A stretch of 64,000 nucleotides of DNA from Thozetella sp. PMI_491 (taxonomy: Eukaryota; Ascomycota; Sordariomycetes; Chaetosphaeriales; Chaetosphaeriaceae). Below are positions 21,007 through 32,435 of the stretch, one piece after another. Location: NCBI GenBank assembly GCA_021432635.1, contig MU270031.1, positions 436,118 through 500,117 of the forward strand, given 5' to 3'. How positions within the stretch are numbered: the first letter of the stretch is position 1; every line of letters starts with the position of its first letter. The notes beneath the pieces are model-generated. The model did no database searches and was not told where the DNA came from. It was given only the letters and a program-made list of their open reading frames with translations. Made by a program: the position numbers and the translations under genes.

Positions 21007-22578
21007 TTAGGCCTGGGCCTGCTTCGCTTCCTCTTCTTTTCGCCTTTGCTCCTCCTCCATCTCTTCGCGTTTCTTGTGTGCCGCCTCGACATCGGCCTTC
21101 ATCCCTTTGGCCTTCTGTCGTGCCTCGTACAAGTCGCGGCTCTTCATGATCCTCTGCACGATCGTGCCTGCGTTGACATCCTGGAAGTGGTGGCTTCCGA
21201 TCTCTTGGTAGATGCCAAGCTCCTTCGGCGCCGTGTACGGGTCGTAGGTGAGCGGGATGAAGGACGTCGGGCCGTGGTAGACCAGATCTGGGATGCCCCA
21301 GGGGAGGGACTGAAGGTAGGTCTTGGTGGGCGTGAATGGCGCGCCGAAGATAACGGCGTTGACGTACTAGACGCGCGTCAGCGGGAGTCAAACGGTGCCC
21401 GGGCAAGGCTGCTATACTCGGCATTGAAGAACGCAAAGCCCTCTCTCATATATGTTCATGATAGGGTAGTTGACCCCCTTCCAGTGGTTGATAACCTCAT
21501 CGTCGTGGACACCAGTAACGACGAAGACAGGGCCGTAATCGTCGCCCTTCCCTTTCCGCTCGTCGATGGCCTGCTGGGAGTAGAAACCTTCCGCCTTCGC
21601 TAGTTCCTCTTCTCTTTGGACAACACGGCGCAGGAATTCGATGTGACCGCTGGAGAAGAGGTCGAAGCCCCCGTCAACGTAAACGACTCTCTGGCCCGGC
21701 TTCACGCCGAGCCCCTTGACCAGATTCCGGAAAATACCAACTTCCTCGGCCGTGTCGTCAGTTTTGGCCTCGGTCGACGCTGTCCAGAACCATACGTCGG
21801 CGCCGGGCCGCTTCCCAGTCTCGTCCGTTGCGTATAGCTTTATACGCTCTAGCATCGTCTGCCCTTCTGCCTGGCGCTCCTCCTCGGTGCCATGGCCCTC
21901 TAGTCCTTCGAGCGCCTTCTCGAGCGACTTAATGAAGTGCGTCTTGGTGCAGAGTAGCATGCGGCCGACCAGGTCAGTGGTCGAAATGCTAGGGGTGCGC
22001 TTTACGACTTGGAAGCGGCCGGCAGCCTTCACGAAGCGGTAGCAGTCCAGGCCGCTGCTATCCGAGGTGATGTCGTCTCCGTGTACTACATACTTGCACC
22101 CGAAGAAGGTGACCCAGTCTAGCATAGTCACGTACGGTGCGTTGGGGATCGACTTCGTTACCCAACGGCATGCATCAATGGCAAGGAGGCTTCGGCATGT
22201 CAGCCGGAACTATGCAAGAGGAGATGGGATGAACCAGGGCTCAGGGAGCGCCGATGGGTCTTTACCGTTCCTCTAGGGTCATAACCGTCGGTCCCTTGTT
22301 TTCGAGGATGGCTTCGTCCGAGTGCACACCCACATAAAGCTCATCGCCCAGCTGACGGGCCTGAACCATCGCCCCGGCATGTCCTGGACTAGTGTTAGCG
22401 AAGCCCGTGTGGCGAGAGGCGGACCAGAAGCAGGACGAGGGAGGTGAGAGGGGCGGTTGCCGTGATAGGTGGCCGTACCGTGGTGGAAGAAATCGAAGCA
22501 GCCATCAACCCAGAGACGGCCCTCCAGGAGCTCGGGCGCTGGATCGCCGGCAGGCAGAGGCTCATCTTGGATCGTCAT
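21007..22578 (-). CDS. ECT1: Ethanolamine-phosphate cytidylyltransferase
   Basis: Four exons, 22578-22479, 22383-22266, 22189-21418 and 21366-21007, give 449 aa. It makes CDP-ethanolamine from CTP and phosphoethanolamine in the Kennedy pathway to phosphatidylethanolamine. Two nucleotidyltransferase domains are visible. The first has VDGCFDFFHHGHAGAM (an intact HxGH, formed across intron 1) and FFGCKYVVHGDDI. The second has VVYVDGGFDLFSSGHIEFLR, where the first His of HxGH is Ser, then VVTGVHDDEVIN and IYERGLCVLQCRYVNAVIFGAP across intron 3. The tail is an acidic and basic coiled helix (KKREEMEEEQRRKEEEAK). Introns have GTACGG, GTAAAG and GTATAG donors. Confidence 0.95.
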
Positions 22579-23643
22579 GCTGGATGTCGAGACCGTCGGA
22601 CGGCAAGTCGATCGGAAGGGTCAGGGCTTGGGCTGTGCCGGGTGGCTTGAGCCTCAGCAGGGTTTCGTTAAATGTACTATTAGGGGCCCGTCTTATTGGG
22701 TTCCAAGGACCAAAAGATGTGCGCGCCTCGGCCTTCTGGAAGAAATAGGACAAGCGCGTTCCCTTGGGTCTCCGAGGTGCTAAGAATTTAGAATCTGCGT
22801 CCCGAGTCCAAGCTGCGAGCTTGAGCTTTTGGCCTTTGGACAAGAGTCGGTCTAGAAAGATGGGCCTAGTTTCTTGAACCGAGCCGGGACCGCTCTTGCC
22901 CTGAGAGGCTACCCTTTTTGGACCGGTGCTGGATTAGTTAGGTACAGAGATTGTACAGTCCCTTAGCACGGCAGGCTTGGCGGCCCCTCTGCCGAACCGG
23001 GAGGCCCCTCCACACACGCACACACATGCGACCACATGCGTGATCTCAATGGCAAACCCTGGAAAGTGTGCAGAGCACCACAAAAACATTTCTCCCAGTG
23101 TGCAACCCCTCCCCCCTTCCCCCTCCCCCACCAACTAAGCAAGGTGCCTTGCTGCCGGTGCCACTGTGCACTCCCCCTACAGGAAGCGTTTCACAGCCCT
23201 TTTTCTTTTGCAGAAGGACCGACGCGCCACGGGTGACATCTCCCGGCCCCGCCAATCAGAGGGGATACTGCGGCAGCACTTGCTTTGGCGCGGCGGACTC
23301 GCCCAAATAGCCTAGAGATAGCCTGCGCGCATGTGGAAATGCTTCATGCCACTTCCCGGAATGGCGCTGCCCACGGCGTGGGTTTTGGCCCTTGGGGCAG
23401 GACCATGATCCCGGATTCCATGGGTTTTCGACCGGGCAATTGGACACCCGCCCACGGCGGCTGAATTGCTTCTGTGACTTTTTGTGACAGCCCGGAAGAT
23501 GAGGATCATGGAGGTCGTCAATGCTGCCGTGCTTCTTTCGGGTCTGCCGAGGGGCGATCGAGTAGAGAGCCACATATACAGCGCGCGCGATATAAGGGCC
23601 CATCCCGGGCACACGCTCCCCCCCAGGGCCCAGCACATGTCTG

Positions 23644-23691
23644 CTCCCATGCTCCCATGCTCCCATGCTCTCATGCTCTCATATTCCCATG
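23644..23691. repeat. 8-bp tandem repeat, six units
   Basis: Three exact copies of CTCCCATG are followed by CTCTCATG, CTCTCATA and TTCCCATG. All differences in the later units are C-to-T or G-to-A. It lies in the divergent intergenic region. Confidence 0.85.
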
Positions 23692-24117
23692 CAGCTGATG
23701 CAGCGTGCCGTCGCAGGAGCCCCGAGCGATTGCCTTAGCATTAGCAGCCAGCACGTCCCCTTCGTGATATGCCCGCAAGCGCCCAAGCCCTCTTTCGTCT
23801 GACCTCAAATACATGCGACTCCGCCGTCTAACCGCTCGTCTCACCATTCTCTCTCCTCCTTCACTTCTTCTGCTGCCCTTCGACTTCGACTTCGACCGGT
23901 CCCGCCTTGCCTCCCTTGGCTTGTATGATAGCTCACCGTATCCCATTGTAATCTGCTTAATAGTCGCACCCTTCTTCTTTCTTTCTCCGCACTCCTCCCT
24001 TGCCTACGATCCATCCCACACACCCCTTGCAGGCCCGGCCATTTTTACGAATCCTCCAATCAAACGAGTTTCACTTAGAAGCCCCGAAAAGTGCCCCCCG
24101 TTCCCGGGTCCCCATTG

Positions 24118-24153
24118 CGATCCAGTCGATCCAGTCGAGCCAGTCGAACCAGT
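24118..24153. repeat. 9-bp tandem repeat, four units
   Basis: CGATCCAGT twice, then CGAGCCAGT and CGAACCAGT, about 120 bp before the ATG at 24269, so probably within the 5' leader of that gene. Confidence 0.8.
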
Positions 24154-24268
24154 GACGCACCTAGAATAGGGGCGGGCGGGCGAGGCGAGGCACTAGGCGC
24201 GATAGGAGAAAGGAGAACGGAGTCCTTTGTGAACTGTGCTTTCCTCGGCTCCAAAAAAAGCCACAGGC

Positions 24269-25735
24269 ATGCAGCGGTCCGGCGCGACGCCAACCCAAAC
24301 CGCCGCTCCCTTTTTCTCCTCGTCCTTCTTCGCCGGCAGCGGCTCCAACAACACGAGCACCACCAACGTCTCGAGCAGATCCCGCCCTGGCACCAGCGCG
24401 GGCGAGCAGGTGTCGAGCGAGAAATCCGCCGAACCGGCCCTACCCCGGCAGCCCAACGTCCTCACCAAAGACCGCGACAGGCGCCCCTCGTTCTCGCGCA
24501 AGGGCTCCTTCTCGTCCCCAGGCCGGGGCTTGCGGCGCCGTGCGAGCTCGAACAGTCTGCCGTCCAATGGAGCTTCGAGCAACGGCGGCCGCCCTAGTTT
24601 GCAGCTAAACACCGACACCTCGATACCGCCCCCGCCGGCCCTCCCTCCGGACTACGCTCTCGCCGCCGCCGCGAAGCTGTCCCGCGACAACGAGGCCCTC
24701 CAGTCGCCTGCCAGTACTGACAGCTTTTCCAAGATGCTGAGCCGTACGGCCCCGACGCCCACGAGCGCATACTCAGCTACCATGGCGAGCAGCACCACCG
24801 CCCTGGCTCCACCCGCCAACATAGCCCCTGGGCAGCAGAGCGAGGCGACGATCGTGCATCAGCATATCCAAGAGATTGCGAACAAGCGCATCTCCACGTT
24901 AGACTACTTGAGGAAAGCGTAAGTTCAAGCCCCTCTTCCTCGCCAGACAGAGCATGATCCCTGACATGATGGATTGCGCAGCCACGAGGGCCGCGTCTAT
25001 TGGTTCAACACGCTCCTCTTCGACAAGCCCGACCTCGCTCGCATGCCTTACTTCGACAGCCGCAGGCTCGCTCGCCGCGCCACCAACTTCCTCCTCCTCG
25101 GCCTCTCCCTGCCGACCATCATCGACCTCTACTCGTCCACCCCAAACGAGTTCCTCCGCTGCTTGAACCTCCTCCTCACCGAGTTTGACTCTTTCCAGCA
25201 GCTACACTCGGAGAACGGCACCTCTTCCAGCTCGCTTTCCCGCGCCCGGCTCCCGCAGATGTTCCGACGCGCGAACCCCAGTTCCAAGGGAAGACGGGCC
25301 AGCGGAGCCAACGATATTGGCTACCCTTTGGAACCATCCGAAAGCAACGGCGGTGCATCTACGGCGCCGTCTATGGCCAGCTCGAGCTCGTCAAGCGCAA
25401 CGGTCATGGCCTTTGCCCAGAGCGATACGGACCTGCTTCCTGGCGAGGAGTACACCCACCTGTTGACGCCGAGCTTGCCGTTCGACCCGGACTTCTTCGA
25501 GACGTTTGCGACATTGTGCGATGTCCTGATCGATTGTTACACACGCCTCTTGAGCCTGGTTCCCACTCCTAGGGAGTGCAACAGCTCGATCGCGGAGCTG
25601 TTTACCAAGGCGGATAGCAAGGTCCGCAAGATCATCATCCAAGGGGTGGTGAAGGAGTTTGAAGACTCGAGCCGAGCAGGCACAAGAACCGAGGTTGCGA
25701 ATGTCGGCAAAGTCGTCCTCGGAGGCCTGCTGTGA
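24269..25735 (+). CDS. Fungal protein of unknown function with disordered Ser-rich N-terminus
   Basis: Two exons, 24269-24918 and 24982-25735, give 467 aa. The 63-bp intron (GTAAGT...TTGCGCAG) joins ISTLDYLRKA to HEGRVYWFNTLLF. The first ~200 residues are low complexity (Ser, Thr, Pro, Asn) with basic patches such as RRRASSNSLPSN. From about residue 195 a folded all-helical domain begins (VHQHIQEIANKRISTLDYLRKA), continues through LARRATNFLLLGLSLPTIIDLYSSTPNEFLRCL, and resumes after a low-complexity insert with FDPDFFETFATLCDVLIDCYTRLLSLVP and KVRKIIIQGVVKEFE. The helical domain looks conserved, but I cannot name it. The start was chosen as the first ATG in frame. Confidence 0.75.
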
Positions 25736-26263
25736 TAGTCCCGGACCCCAGGGCTGCCACAGGCATGAAGGGCTCGACATACAGTATACACGTGTTCGGA
25801 ATATGCTAGCTCCGCAGCAGCAGGCCAGTCCACACGAAAAATGAAGGCCGGCTTTGGCAAGAAATTGTCGGTTGAGTAGACCAGGTCTACGAGAATATCC
25901 CCGCAGGCGGCTCTGACGATACCCAGCGCTGAGGACCTCGGGGGGTAACCCAAGGGAGTTGGGTGGATGTACCGTGGCGAAAAATACGCCGGGCAGGTAA
26001 CACCAGTCCTTTCGTTAGAAAACCGCGATATATCATATTAGAGTGGAGGCCGTGTCCGCGAAGGAATACCATGAGTTATGAACAATTCACTTAATATACA
26101 CGTTATGTGGAAGTCCCTGAAATGCACAAAATATTCCCGCCTGGCGCTTCTCTCGCCTAGGCTGGGACACTGCGCGGGCTCTGTTTGCAACAACAGGAGC
26201 TCCGCAAGCTCCATAGCCTCGCATTCACAAAATAGGCCACGCCAGTCTGGCATGCGAAATGGT
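25736..26263. other. Convergent intergenic region
   Basis: 3' flanks of the genes at 25735 and 26264. No gene seen. Confidence 0.5.
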
Positions 26264-28091
26264 TCATCCCTTAGGAGGGACATGCGCGGTTGCGGGATTC
26301 GAAGCGTGGGCGGTGTCTCCTGGCTTGGAGAGACCAGCTTCTGCCTCTTCCCTCTTTACCTCATCCTTCGGCGTCGCTGCCTTGGCTATGTCCACTTTGG
26401 CAGCGTCAAAGGGAAACCCCTTGCCCTCCTCATCGGCCAGGCCGGGGCTTCCGGGCGGCTCTGCCCGGTACCGCTCGGCCTCCTCTTCCGCACGATGCTC
26501 CATTTCGGTGCGCCAGGCGGCCTCCTCCTCCTCGGTGCGCTGCCAGTAGCGCGCCATGGCCTTCTGATTCTTCTTGTGCCGCTTGATCTGGTTCGGGCTG
26601 CGGGGCGGCTTCGGGACCGCCTCCCGGGTGCGCTTCGGATCCAGTGGCGCCAGGTACGGCGACCGGCTGCGCGTCTTGTACTTGGTGCCAATCGGGAGCA
26701 AGCGCCGACCCGGCAGCACCTCGAGACGATGCACAGTGGGCTTGCCGAAGCGCACCAGCGGCGACCGGACCGACTCGGTGTCGGAGAGGGGCGGTGTAGA
26801 GACTATCGAGAGTCCCGGGTCTGATCTCGGGCGCGGAGCCGGCTGGCGAGTCTCGCTACCGGGCTCGGGAGCCGGTTCGGGTGGGTCGATAGGATCGGGC
26901 GGAGCCGTAGCAGGCTTCTCGGCCGCCTCGCCCTGGCTCACCGGCTGTTCGATCTTCGGAACTGCGGCTTCGGCGGGGGAGCTGCACTTCTCGGGAAGAG
27001 CCGGAGAGGTAAGGATCGGCTTGGGGGTGGTATTGGGCAGCTTTGTACCAGCCGGCTCCTGGTCCTTCTGCCCAAGCCCCTGCTTCAGGCATGAAGGGGG
27101 AGGAACCGGCGCTGGGTCGCGAGCTTCTTTATCCGTGTCCTTTGCCCTGGGTTTAGACGACGAGTTAGTTGTATCAGGTAGTTTTGAGGGCCTAGGACGT
27201 TAGCTGAGCTCCAAAAAACTACCGAGCAGGGTCAACTCCTCTTGAAAGGAGATTATGTGTTTACCTTGAGGCGTCCCTTTTCACTATATCCTCTTGTGCT
27301 ACCTGTGTGGGAGGGTCTCCCTCCCTCGTAGTGTCCTCGGGCAGCTCGACTTCGACTTTTTTCTTCGCTTTATTCTCCTTTTGTACTGCCGATGGCGCGT
27401 CTCTGCTTGCCCTCGCATGCTCGGATTTCCTCCTCGAAGACCTTGCTGCCGCCCGTTCGCTTGAGGCGAGCGGGTCCTTCTCTCTCTCACGAGGTCCTCT
27501 ATCATGTTTGAAAGATACGGTCTTCTCCGTCTTTTCTACTACCACCGATCTCTTAGGGTCTGTCGCCGGCGCAGCCTGCTGCTTCTCTGCTGGAGGCGCA
27601 TCGACGTGCTCTAGTACCGTCTCTTTGTGCGTATGCTGGTCCTCCTCTTGAATGCTGCTCCGCTTACTCTTTAAGGATATCTTCCCCTTTCCATGGGTCT
27701 CGGTCGAGACATCTCGGAGTCTGCTCGAGGGCTTCCTCTTGACTGTGCTTTCTTTCTGGGCGTCGGGCGCTTTTTGCTGCGAAGCAGGCCGCGCCGTGGT
27801 CGGCGCCGCGAAGGCGGTGGGACCCGACGCCGGTTTCTTCTTGCTCTCGACGACCACAACGCCTTCTCTTGATTTGTTCAGCGACCTGGGAGCGGGCGGC
27901 ACGCTCTCCCTCAAGTCTCCGTAGGACAGCTGGGCGCGCAGCCAGGACGAGACGCCGAGCCCCGGCCGCGGCCTCGAGCTCTGCTTGGTGTCGCGATTTG
28001 GCCTCTCGGCAGCGACCGCTGAGGCTTTTCCCGCCTCCCGCGAGGCGGAGGAGCCTGAGTGGCCCGCATGGCCTGACCGACTTTTCGACAT
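26264..28091 (-). CDS. Large disordered fungal protein of unknown function
   Basis: Two exons, 28091-27265 and 27191-26264, give 584 aa. The 73-bp intron (GTAAAC...GTCCTAG) joins DAS to RPSKLPDTT in frame. Almost the whole protein is low complexity: Ser/Arg/Lys-rich segments, acidic and basic patches (KENKAKKKVEVELPEDTTRE), and Pro-rich stretches (DPIDPPEPAPEPGSE). A short ordered-looking segment lies near SPLVRFGKPTVHRLEVLPGR, with a charged helix later (RYWQRTEEEEAAWRTEMEHRAEEEAERY). No family is recognised. ATG 28091 is the first in frame. The absence of stops across both exons and the consistent composition support coding. Confidence 0.65.
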
Positions 28092-28934
28092 GATCGTGTC
28101 CACAGCGCGCCGCCGGCCGGAAAAGTCGGGCTCAGGGGCCCAGCCCTAATAAAAAGGTCAATCGCGCCCGACGAACCCAATTGACGAAATGCCGAGCCAT
28201 GGGGGCATTATTAATGATCGCAAGGCTTCAGTGCAACTCGGGAAGCCATACAGGCGTGTTCATCCCGTGCGCGGGTCGGGTTCGTTGGGCCGCTACCCCA
28301 GGGTCGACGTGATCGCTCAGGGCCCATTCAGACCTCACGACCGGTGTCAGGGGTTGCGCCTTAGGGCCCGGGGTTAAGCTACCCTCCATCTCGAAGCCGT
28401 CCAATGCGTGTCGTTGTCTGCCGTTGCCGCCCCCACCCTCTCGGTTCGATAAGCCGTTGGGAGGTTACGGAGGGGAAGGAGGGTGGGATAGACGATGAGA
28501 ACCAACATTTCATCTTTTTGAATGTACGTAAGAGCACCCGCAAAAGGCACGCCGAGCCAAGTGTATGCGCAACTAGAAGCGCAGGACTTGGCCGCGACAT
28601 AGTCCACGGGTGTTGAAAGTCAACCTACCGTACTGTATCGTACCATCTCTTCGACATCAGGTCACGTTTGGCCGTATGGGGAAAAAAATATCTCACTGCC
28701 GAGGCTACGATTAACCATTCAAGTGCCTTTGTCTATAAAGACATATATTAAACTCCTTTTCCTTTTAGGCCCATTAGCGCTCATGTCGTGGTCATGATCT
28801 TGCCAACGCCAGGACCGCAATGCTCAAAACGCCGAAACCCTAGACCTGGCTCCACGGTCATGATCCTAGAATTGCCCGAAGGCAAGTAATAATAGAGGTC
28901 GAGCGAAGCCGACCTTGCAAGCCGAAGCGGACGT
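28092..28934. other. Intergenic between two minus-strand genes
   Basis: Promoter of the gene at 28091 and 3' flank of the aminotransferase gene. A GC-rich stretch near 28250-28380 was checked for tRNA structure without success. No gene seen. Confidence 0.5.
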
Positions 28935-30264
28935 TTACGAGGTCTCCTCGGGCACAATGACCCCCCACTCATGCTGCTCGTTGCCGTACATGATATCTCG
29001 CATCCAGCCCTTCAGCTTTGCCGTATACTCGCCCGACTCGCCCTGGCCCATGGGGATGTGCACGTCTTGGCCGCGGTGGTGGATTTGTGAGACCGGGCAG
29101 ATGAAGAACTAGCAATTTCAGGTTAGCTCCGCGAGGCGCGCAACATTCTTACAGGACTCAACTTACAGCTGTGCCAGCCGCAAATGCCTCGACAATACGG
29201 CCTTCGTTGTGCGCCTCCATTACTTCGTCGATGGTGTATTTTCTCTCTGTGACTTCCAAGTCGGCGCCCAGCCTCTCCCTCGCCAATGCCAGAATGCTCC
29301 TTCGCGTGACACCATCTAGAATCAACTTGTCGTCCAGCGGAGCCGTTACGAGCTGCACGCGCCCGCCCTCGCTCTCCTTGGCACGCCACACGAGGAAGAA
29401 GTTGCTCGCACCGGCCTCCGTGCAGTATCCTTCGGGCCCGTACAGCCACAGAATCTGGCCGAACCCGCGCTCCCGGGCCTCGGCGGTGGCGAGGAGCGAG
29501 GGCCCGTAATTGGCGCCGAGCTTGGCGTACCCGAAGCCGCCAACCCACGCGCGGATCATGTCCTCCGGGTTCGTGTGCAGGCGCATGCCGCCCTTCGGGG
29601 AGTCCATCTTGGGCATGAAGCTCGCCGTGATGAAGAGCAAGGCTTTCTTCGGCGCCTGCACGCCGAGCTGCGGCTGCGTGCCAATGACGGCCGGCCTCAA
29701 GTAGAGGTACGAGCCGGGTCGGTCACGGGGAAGCCACTTGGGCCCGTCCACAGACATGAGGGCGATGATGAGCTTCTCCAGCTCGGCAGGCTCGAAGCCG
29801 GGGAGAGAGATGCGCAAAGTGGAGAGGAGCATGCGCCGGGCGTTGCAGTCTGGACGGAATAGGCGGAGTTTGCCGTCATAACCACGGTACACCTTGAGGC
29901 CCTCGAAGCACTCGGTAGCATAATGAAGGACCGAGGCGGTGGGCATGAGGCTGATGGCGCCATATGGCTTCAGCTCGGGATCATCCCAGCCTGTGGCGGC
30001 ATCCCAGCTGCACGAGATCATGTGGTCGGTGCATATTGTCTCCAGGCCAGAGCAGGCGGCGACCTCGTCTGGGACTTCGCGTGGGGAAGGGGTGAAGCTG
30101 TATCTGAGTTTGGAAGCATCAAGTTGTTGAAGCGTGAGGTTGGTGCTGGAGAGGGTGGCCGCCGGGTTGGCAAGCTTCGTCTCCATGGCAGAGGCTGCGA
30201 GGTCGCCATCCCCCTGGCCGCTACCCCGGCGGGAGTATGGGGGGGTGATGGCTGCAGGAGGCAT
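28935..30264 (-). CDS. Branched-chain amino acid aminotransferase
   Basis: Two exons, 30264-29167 and 29108-28935, give 423 aa. This PLP fold-type IV enzyme interconverts Leu, Ile and Val with their 2-oxo acids. Motifs are LMPTASVLHYATECFEGLKVYR, LFRPDCNARRML, SYLYLRPAVIGT, and the PLP-lysine segment GYAKLGANYGPSLL with Lys248, then YGPEGYCTEAGASNFFLVW and LILDGVTRRSIL. The C-terminus FFICPVSQIHHRG follows the 58-bp intron (GTAAGT...GCTAG). The N-terminus is about 25 residues of Ser/Gly/Pro/Arg, with no clear mitochondrial presequence, so a cytosolic form is possible. Two TGASTCA sites upstream suggest general amino-acid control. Confidence 0.94.
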
Positions 30265-30424
30265 GTTGATGACAAGACGGGACGACGAGGAATATCAGCT
30301 GGGTCGCGACTTCTCGACCCTTTCACTTTTCGGGGTGGGAAGGCAGGGGTTGTGTGTGGTTGGTACGAGAAGAGAACAGGGGTGAAGATGAGCCGAGTGA
30401 GAAGAGGACAGTGAGGATGCGATG

Positions 30425-30431
30425 TGAGTCA
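30425..30431. promoter_or_regulatory. Gcn4/CPC1-type site (TGAGTCA)
   Basis: A perfect TGASTCA heptamer 160 bp upstream of the aminotransferase ATG at 30264. It is the core site of the cross-pathway control activator (CPC1/CpcA/Gcn4), which induces amino-acid biosynthetic genes. Confidence 0.55.
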
Positions 30432-30582
30432 ACACGAACGGTGCACGTTCCTGGTTCAGTTGATAAGGGGGGTGGGATAGGGGAGCTAGGAAAACAAAGG
30501 GGAGAGCCGGCCTTGCTTTAAAGGCCGCCACACGCCCCGGTGAAAACTCGATAAGGAGGCCTTGGGAGGCTCGACGCTCAGG

Positions 30583-30589
30583 TGACTCA
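30583..30589. promoter_or_regulatory. Gcn4/CPC1-type site (TGACTCA) beside a CCAAT box
   Basis: A second perfect TGASTCA heptamer, about 320 bp upstream of the same ATG. ATTGGCCAAT follows directly, giving a CCAAT box in both orientations. The pairing of two sites supports a regulatory role. Confidence 0.55.
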
Positions 30590-32435
30590 TTGGCCAATTC
30601 CCCCTGGACCCCATCCATGGTCATGCGGAAGGGCGTCCTTGTCGGCCTCTTGTCAAGAGTACATCCAGTCCACGGCGCATTGGTTTCGGCACCAGAGTGG
30701 GGAGGAGAAAACCTTTCCGCATCTAGCTCTCTCCACAAAAGCTTTTGTTAAGCACGCGATTGGCGATGGGCCGGAGGTAGGCGGGCGGGAGGAAGGAGCA
30801 CGGCGTCGCGGCACCGCCAAGACGAGCCCTCGGTATAAAGAAAGGGTTTCAAGGAGGTCTTCCCAGCTCGCTCTTGCCAAACTCAACCTGGTGTCTTTGG
30901 CCTCCCCCGTGTGGTACAGCCGACTATGTAGGTAGGTACCTACGCCGGGATCCTCGCTCGTTACGTCGGCCGCCTCGTTCTCGCGCCCACAGCAGCCGGC
31001 CCGTCGTCATCCCACTCTCTTCTGTTATCGAACACGGCCCCATTGAGCTGCCGCGATCGCCAAATATGTAATCACAATAGTGCCGAGCGCCTTCGCCCTA
31101 TCTCAACTGGCATCCCTGGAGTTTTCTGCTGTCAATTGGGCCCGGGCCGGGGTGCATCGAGTCGTGCACCGCCGAAGCAAGGCGTTGGCAAGCGCGAGCA
31201 GGAGGAAAGTGCGGAAGCATGGGCGGATTGTCGCCGGCGCTGCCCCGGGGCCGAAGGTAGCCGCAGATACGCGGGGCCGACGGTGGGTCCTTTTCCTCCC
31301 GCGCACTAAGCCTCCTGCTTGGCCTATGCAGTTTAGTGGACGAAGTAGTACATCTCCCCTTATCAAAGCGGTATGGATGGGCCTCCTGGCACACTGCGAG
31401 GAACCGAGCCAACCAATGGCTCTACTCGGGACCGCTCATTTTCTGCTAGGGCTCTGAGCCGCCCGTTGGGGCGGTCTTAACGGGTTTCCGGCTTTTATGT
31501 GTTACCCGATCTCGATCCTCTTTGTCCCGATTTGATCGCATTTGGCGCCGGGCTCCGGGTCCAGATCCATGACGACGTAGCGCCCGACGCGTTTGTGTCA
31601 AGTGACCTTCTAGAACGTTTCTGTTACCCAAGAACTATACCTCCTGACCAAGGGAAAGTTTTGACGGGCAATCCATGCTTCCTTGTCGTATCCCCTCTAG
31701 GTTTGATGATTCTCTCGTGGAATATGGAGCTTCCCGTTTGGCGCGGGTGTGCATCATCGCCTGTGGGCTTGTCCCCTTGCCCTTTGCATCAGTCTAAACG
31801 ATAGCGCGGGGGTCGGTTGAGATTACGAGAAAGTCATCTGCATCATCCCCGATATGACGAGAGCAGGTAGTTGGTCAGCCTGCCGTTTGTACTTGGCGGG
31901 GGTTCAAGAATCTACGTCCTCTGAGAAAGGGGGGCGCCGCGGAGGGGAAGACACAATGCGTGGCAACGGAGGGAGGAAGCAGTGCTAGCTAAGGGGGCAA
32001 CAAAGTGCGTGGGGGTTTAAGGAAACTGGATTAGATGATGACCACCCCGCAGGGTACTCGCGAACGCGATAGCAAGCCTTCATTTCTCAGGCCCCCATGA
32101 GAAGAGGGACGTTAGACAGGTTAGCCGACAGCCCGTCAAACTATCCCACCAGCAGTATAAACCCAATCTAAAAGAAAGCACCTTCATTCGGTGGGTACAG
32201 CACTCATGAGTTCACCGCCTGGCCCACCCGTCCCGCAGCCAGGATTGAGCCTCATGGCCACAGCCTGGAAGAGCAAACGGCCATACTTTGTATGTTAGCG
32301 ACCGGTGTATGCTATGAGCACCCAATGCCCGACGCCATCGTCACTGGCTCCTCTATACGATCAGCGCTCTTCTCACTCCAGGATGGACTGATGGAACAGC
32401 AAGAAATCGCGAGATATTGTTGCCCTAAAACCCTA

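Larger units (their letters stand above)
22579..24268. other. Divergent intergenic region with two short tandem repeats
   Basis: Promoters of ECT1 (-) and of the gene at 24269 (+). It holds a G/C-rich pyrimidine region near 23100, an 8-bp tandem repeat at 23644-23691 and a 9-bp tandem repeat at 24118-24153. No gene seen. Confidence 0.5.
30265..32435. other. Gene-poor region upstream of the aminotransferase gene
   Basis: The first 400 bp is the aminotransferase promoter with two TGASTCA sites. Beyond that, 30.7-32.4 kb has only short frames without motifs. No RNA gene recognised. Confidence 0.5.

Noticed and set aside
28240..28400. tRNA-like GC-rich segment
   Set aside because: A GGTTCGT-like box is present but no cloverleaf could be drawn. 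I found no tRNA gene anywhere in the window by eye.
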